NCBI GenBank assembly: GCA_014584295.1
Contig: JACTNC010000059.1
Coordinates: 1-64,000, forward strand
Length of the DNA: 64,000 nucleotides
Direction: 5' to 3'
DNA from: Verrucomicrobiota bacterium
GTDB lineage: Bacteria; Verrucomicrobiota; Verrucomicrobiia; Opitutales; Opitutaceae
Below the pieces are notes generated by a model. It was not told where the DNA came from. It did no database searches and was given only the letters and a program-made list of their open reading frames with translations. Positions 61,445-64,000 of the stretch are shown in pieces; the first letter of the stretch is position 1, and the number at the start of each line of letters is the position of its first letter. Made by a program: the position numbers and the translations under genes.

Positions 61445-61458
61445 CACCGTCAACGGTG
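61445..61458. promoter_or_regulatory. Candidate operator, CACCGT-CA-ACGGTG
   Basis: A 14-base palindrome with 6-bp perfect arms and a two-base centre, 19 bases before the start codon of LacI regulator 2 and in the gap shared with receptor 3. It fits a LacI-type autoregulatory operator. Confidence 0.45.
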
Positions 61459-61463
61459 GCGTT

Positions 61464-61479
61464 ACTTTAGCTGTAAAGT
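61464..61479. promoter_or_regulatory. Palindrome overlapping the lacI start codon
   Basis: ACTTTA-GCTG-TAAAGT (6-bp perfect arms) ends inside the GTG start of the regulator gene (61478-61480). A repressor bound here would block its own translation-start region, or the hairpin could hide the ribosome site. It is distinct in sequence from the CACCGT palindrome five bases upstream. Confidence 0.45.
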
Positions 61480-62497
61480 GAGTCGTATCCGAATTACCCT
61501 TCGCGACATCGCCGCACGCTGCGACATCAGCGCGACAGCGGTCTCGCTTGCCCTGCGCAATCATCCGTCGATTCCAGAATCGACACGGGATCGGGTTCGC
61601 GGGGTGGCTGCCGCGCTCAATTACCGGCCGGACCCCGCGCTGGCCGCGTTGAACCATTACCGGCATCAGCGTTCCTCTTCAGCCGAAGGCTATGTGCTTG
61701 CCTATGTCACGTGCTTTGAGAAGCGGAATGGCTGGCAGCAGTCGCCGTTTTTCCGACGGGTGTATCGCGGTGCATTTGCCCAGGCCGGTACCCTCGGATA
61801 TCGGATGGAACATTTCTGGCTCTCTGAACCAGGATTGACCGGCGAAAGGTTCGCACATGTCCTGGAGGCGCGTGGCATCCGCGGGATGGTGATTGCGCCC
61901 ATGCCGCTTCCGGCCAGCAGCCTCGAACTGCCATGGCATCGCTTTTCCTGCGTGGCCATCGGGCCGAGCCTTGTCTCTCCCGTGCTGAACAGCGCCTGCG
62001 GGGACCAGTACCAGGCCATCATGCTCGCACTAGAGAGGCTTCGCCTGCTGGGGTACAGGCGCATTGGGCTCCTCATTCATCCCGATGCGGATCGGCGCCA
62101 TCAGGGCAAGTACCAGGCGGCCGTTGCCCATACCGCCACTCCCGAGACTCCGCGACCCTTGGTAATGGCCCATCCGAGCGACGCAGACCTGCGTGCCTGG
62201 CTGAAACAGTACAAACCCGATGTCGTAATCTCGGATGTCGACGCCAATTTCGATCGACTGCTCAGACTTGGCATTCGTATTCCGCAAAAGATCGGGTTTG
62301 CGAGCCTGGTACGCTCCGGGCGCAAGGAAATCAGCGGTGTGGAGACTTATCCCGAGCAGATAGCCGGGGCCGCGGTGCTGCGTCTGCAGCAGATGCTTTA
62401 CGAGAATCAGACAGGGATCCCGGAACTCCCCAGTTGCACCATGCTTCCAGGGAAATGGGTGGATGGCATCACGACCCGGTCGTTGACCAGGACCTGA
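61478..62497 (+). CDS. LacI-family transcriptional regulator 2
   Basis: A 339-aa regulator read from GTG. The helix-turn-helix is 'LRDIAARCDISATAVSLALR' and the hinge 'ALNYRPDPALAALN', followed by a sugar-binding-protein-like sensor domain ('ALERLRLLGYRRIGLLIHPD', 'KPDVVISDVDANFDRLLRLG'). It is the first gene of a plus-strand group with a metal-dependent hydrolase and an MFS transporter, and is divergent from receptor 3, so it likely controls both sides in response to the same ligand. Confidence 0.9.
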   Translation: MSRIRITLRDIAARCDISATAVSLALRNHPSIPESTRDRVRGVAAALNYRPDPALAALNHYRHQRSSSAEGYVLAYVTCFEKRNGWQQSPFFRRVYRGAFAQAGTLGYRMEHFWLSEPGLTGERFAHVLEARGIRGMVIAPMPLPASSLELPWHRFSCVAIGPSLVSPVLNSACGDQYQAIMLALERLRLLGYRRIGLLIHPDADRRHQGKYQAAVAHTATPETPRPLVMAHPSDADLRAWLKQYKPDVVISDVDANFDRLLRLGIRIPQKIGFASLVRSGRKEISGVETYPEQIAGAAVLRLQQMLYENQTGIPELPSCTMLPGKWVDGITTRSLTRT

Positions 62498-62654
62498 ATC
62501 CTTTCCCATACCCAAGTGCCCATTCAATCAATGAAGGTGTGAGAAACGAGCATCGATGGAATGACTTGGCTTTACAGATGAAGTCATGAAGGGGTTGAGT
62601 CGGCGGGCGAACCCTGTTTCCTGCGGCGGATCCGACCACTCCTCTTTTCCCCAG

Positions 62655-63494
62655 ATGCCAGATGAATCGTCCCTGCTCCTCGGAGCGATCGACACCCATG
62701 TCCATAGCGCACCGGATGTGATCCCGCGCAAGCTCGATGACCTCGAACTCATTGAGCAGGCCCGAGCGGCAGGCATGCGCGCCGTTGTGCTCAAGAACCA
62801 TTCCTGCTCCACCTGTGCGCGGGCCTACCTGCTCAATCGCCTCCAGGATGAGGTGGCGGTCTTCGGTGGTATCGTTCTCAACGACACGGTCGGAGGGTTC
62901 AACTGCCGCGCCGTGGAGACAGCGCTCAAGATGGGCGGTTCGATTGTCTGGATGCCGACAAAGTCCGCTTCCAATCACCAGCACTTCTTCGGAGGGCGAA
63001 ACGGATTGACCGTACTAAATGGTGCCGGATTGTGTGATGCCGTGCACGATGTCATCCGAATGGTTGCTGATGCGGGTGCGATCCTTGCGACTGGGCACCT
63101 GTCTGCGATCGAGTCCAACGTGGTGATTGAGGAGGCGCTCGCAGCCGGGGTCCGCGGCATCAGCGTGACGCATCCTGAGTGGGGGGCCACGGCGATGCCC
63201 GTGGAAATGCAGCAGCGTTTTGCAAAGACCGGACGGGTTTTCTTCGAACGCTGCCTGGTCTCTGCCCAGCCTGGTGCCAGGCAGAGCGTCGCGTTTGAAA
63301 CGATTGTGAGTCAGATTCGCGCGGTGGGTGTGGACACAACCCTGGCGGCGACGGACTACGGTTTGCCTGATACGCTGTCGCCCAGCGAGGCCATGCGGGC
63401 CTACATTAAAAAACTCGCGGAGGCGGGGTTCAGCGAGATTGAGATCAGGCAGATGGTCCAGGAGAATCCCGCAAAGTTGCTTCAACTCACCTGA
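62655..63494 (+). CDS. Amidohydrolase-type protein (DUF6282-like)
   Basis: The ATG at 62655 gives 279 aa; a start at 62586 is possible. 'LLGAIDTHVHSAPDVIPRKL' carries the H-x-H metal motif of the amidohydrolase fold, followed by 'MRAVVLKNHSCSTCARAYLL', 'SASNHQHFFGGRNGLTVLN', 'GAILATGHLSAIESNVVI' and 'RGISVTHPEWGATAMPVEMQ', giving the usual series of His and Asp/Glu ligands. It fits the DUF6282 group. It has no signal peptide, so it is cytoplasmic and probably acts on the substrate imported by the MFS transporter that starts 2 bases after it. Confidence 0.78.
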   Translation: MPDESSLLLGAIDTHVHSAPDVIPRKLDDLELIEQARAAGMRAVVLKNHSCSTCARAYLLNRLQDEVAVFGGIVLNDTVGGFNCRAVETALKMGGSIVWMPTKSASNHQHFFGGRNGLTVLNGAGLCDAVHDVIRMVADAGAILATGHLSAIESNVVIEEALAAGVRGISVTHPEWGATAMPVEMQQRFAKTGRVFFERCLVSAQPGARQSVAFETIVSQIRAVGVDTTLAATDYGLPDTLSPSEAMRAYIKKLAEAGFSEIEIRQMVQENPAKLLQLT

Positions 63495-63496
63495 CC

Positions 63497-64000
63497 ATGC
63501 GTGCCCCAAACAAACGGTGGACCCTCTGCGGCCTCTTGCTGCTGGCGACCATCATCAATTACCTCGACCGCCAGACAATCTCGGTCTCCGCCTCACGAAT
63601 AGCCGACGAACTCAACCTCTCAGACATACATCTTGGCGAACTATTCTCCGCGTTCCTTTTCGCCTACGGAATCGGCCAGGTTGTCCTGGGCCCCCTGCTC
63701 GATCGTATGGGCACGGTCATCGCCTATGCGATTGCGGTTGCCGCCTGGTCGCTTTCAGGGGCCGCTTCCGGGATCGCCACAGGGTTTGGTTTTCTGCTGA
63801 TGACAAGAATTGCACTGGGACTGTGCGAATCGCCGAACTGGCCGCTCGCCCTGCGCGTGGTGGCGCGCAGCTTTCCCCCCGGGCAGCGTGTGCTTGCGAC
63901 GGGCATCTTTCAAAGCGGCACGAGCATCGGGGCGCTGATTGCCCCACCGATTATCATCTATCTCGCGACAACTCATGGATGGCGCTCCTCTTTCATTGCA
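63497..64000 (+). CDS. MFS transporter, truncated by window end
   Basis: The first 168 codons of a major facilitator superfamily permease. Five or so hydrophobic helices are visible; the N-terminal 'LLLLATIINYLDRQTISVSA' and 'GIGQVVLGPLLDRMGT' (the conserved cytoplasmic loop with D-R-x-G) and 'GLCESPNWPLALRVVARSFP' resemble the ACS/ExuT branch of sugar-acid transporters. The rest lies beyond the window. It is translationally linked to the hydrolase gene, so it likely imports that enzyme's substrate. Confidence 0.85.
   Translation, partial: MRAPNKRWTLCGLLLLATIINYLDRQTISVSASRIADELNLSDIHLGELFSAFLFAYGIGQVVLGPLLDRMGTVIAYAIAVAAWSLSGAASGIATGFGFLLMTRIALGLCESPNWPLALRVVARSFPPGQRVLATGIFQSGTSIGALIAPPIIIYLATTHGWRSSFIA

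Noticed and set aside
1-64000. tRNA, rRNA, CRISPR or insertion-sequence features
   Set aside because: I scanned for T-loop-like GGTTCGAAT strings, repeated spacers and transposase-like frames and found none convincing.

Overview
The window looks like a chromosomal segment of a free-living member of the Opitutaceae (Verrucomicrobiota). The reasons are indirect but agree: high GC, three large TonB-dependent receptors whose mature N-termini carry the 'LSPF-V' stretch common in that group, LacI-type regulators with a 'STVSLALRNDP'-like helix-turn-helix, several sulfatases, a two-gene agmatine-to-putrescine route, and a pilus-alignment/secretin locus laid out like the Akkermansia Amuc_1098-1101 genes. 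No tRNA, rRNA, CRISPR array, transposase or phage gene was seen.

Bases 1-37,300 are mostly housekeeping. A minus-strand operon encodes HIT protein, PhoH, the PgpH c-di-AMP phosphodiesterase and YbeY. Divergent from it is fabF, followed by an iduronate-2-sulfatase-like gene. A minus-strand block then holds a Tat-exported TIM-barrel hydrolase, an NPP-type phosphodiesterase, a ClC channel with CBS domains, a two-subunit GMC dehydrogenase and a NUDIX hydrolase. At 15.6-21.4 kb four translationally tight plus-strand genes encode a PilM-PilN fusion, two single-pass envelope proteins and a secretin. After that come a 5'-3' exonuclease, an OmpR-type regulator, hisG, aguB, aguA, a small lipoprotein, rpsA with a strong terminator, an S26-like protein, Ppx/GppA, rsmI, a tiny lipoprotein, pgi, ilvD, scpB and pheA.

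Bases 37,300-46,400 are a transition. They contain a small membrane protein, a probable alpha/beta-hydrolase remnant, and an ECF sigma gene cluster with two exported proteins lying between the sigma factor and its zinc-finger anti-sigma factor. Three different sulfatases follow in tandem, then a DUF2721-type membrane protein.

Bases 46,400-64,000 are an accessory nutrient-uptake region. Three TonB-dependent receptors and two LacI-family regulators are interleaved with a sulfatase, a Tat-exported protein that joins a prenyltransferase-like alpha/alpha repeat region to a PHP-like half, a metal-dependent hydrolase and the start of an MFS sugar-acid-type transporter. The likely logic is uptake of a sulfated or otherwise decorated glycan breakdown product across the outer membrane, desulfation in the periplasm, and MFS import, with LacI control. 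Palindromes next to the regulator and receptor starts are candidate operators. The most interesting items are the pilus/secretin locus, the sulfatase-coupled fusion protein, and a secreted S26-like protease with a Ser/His (Sec11/SipW-like) active site.
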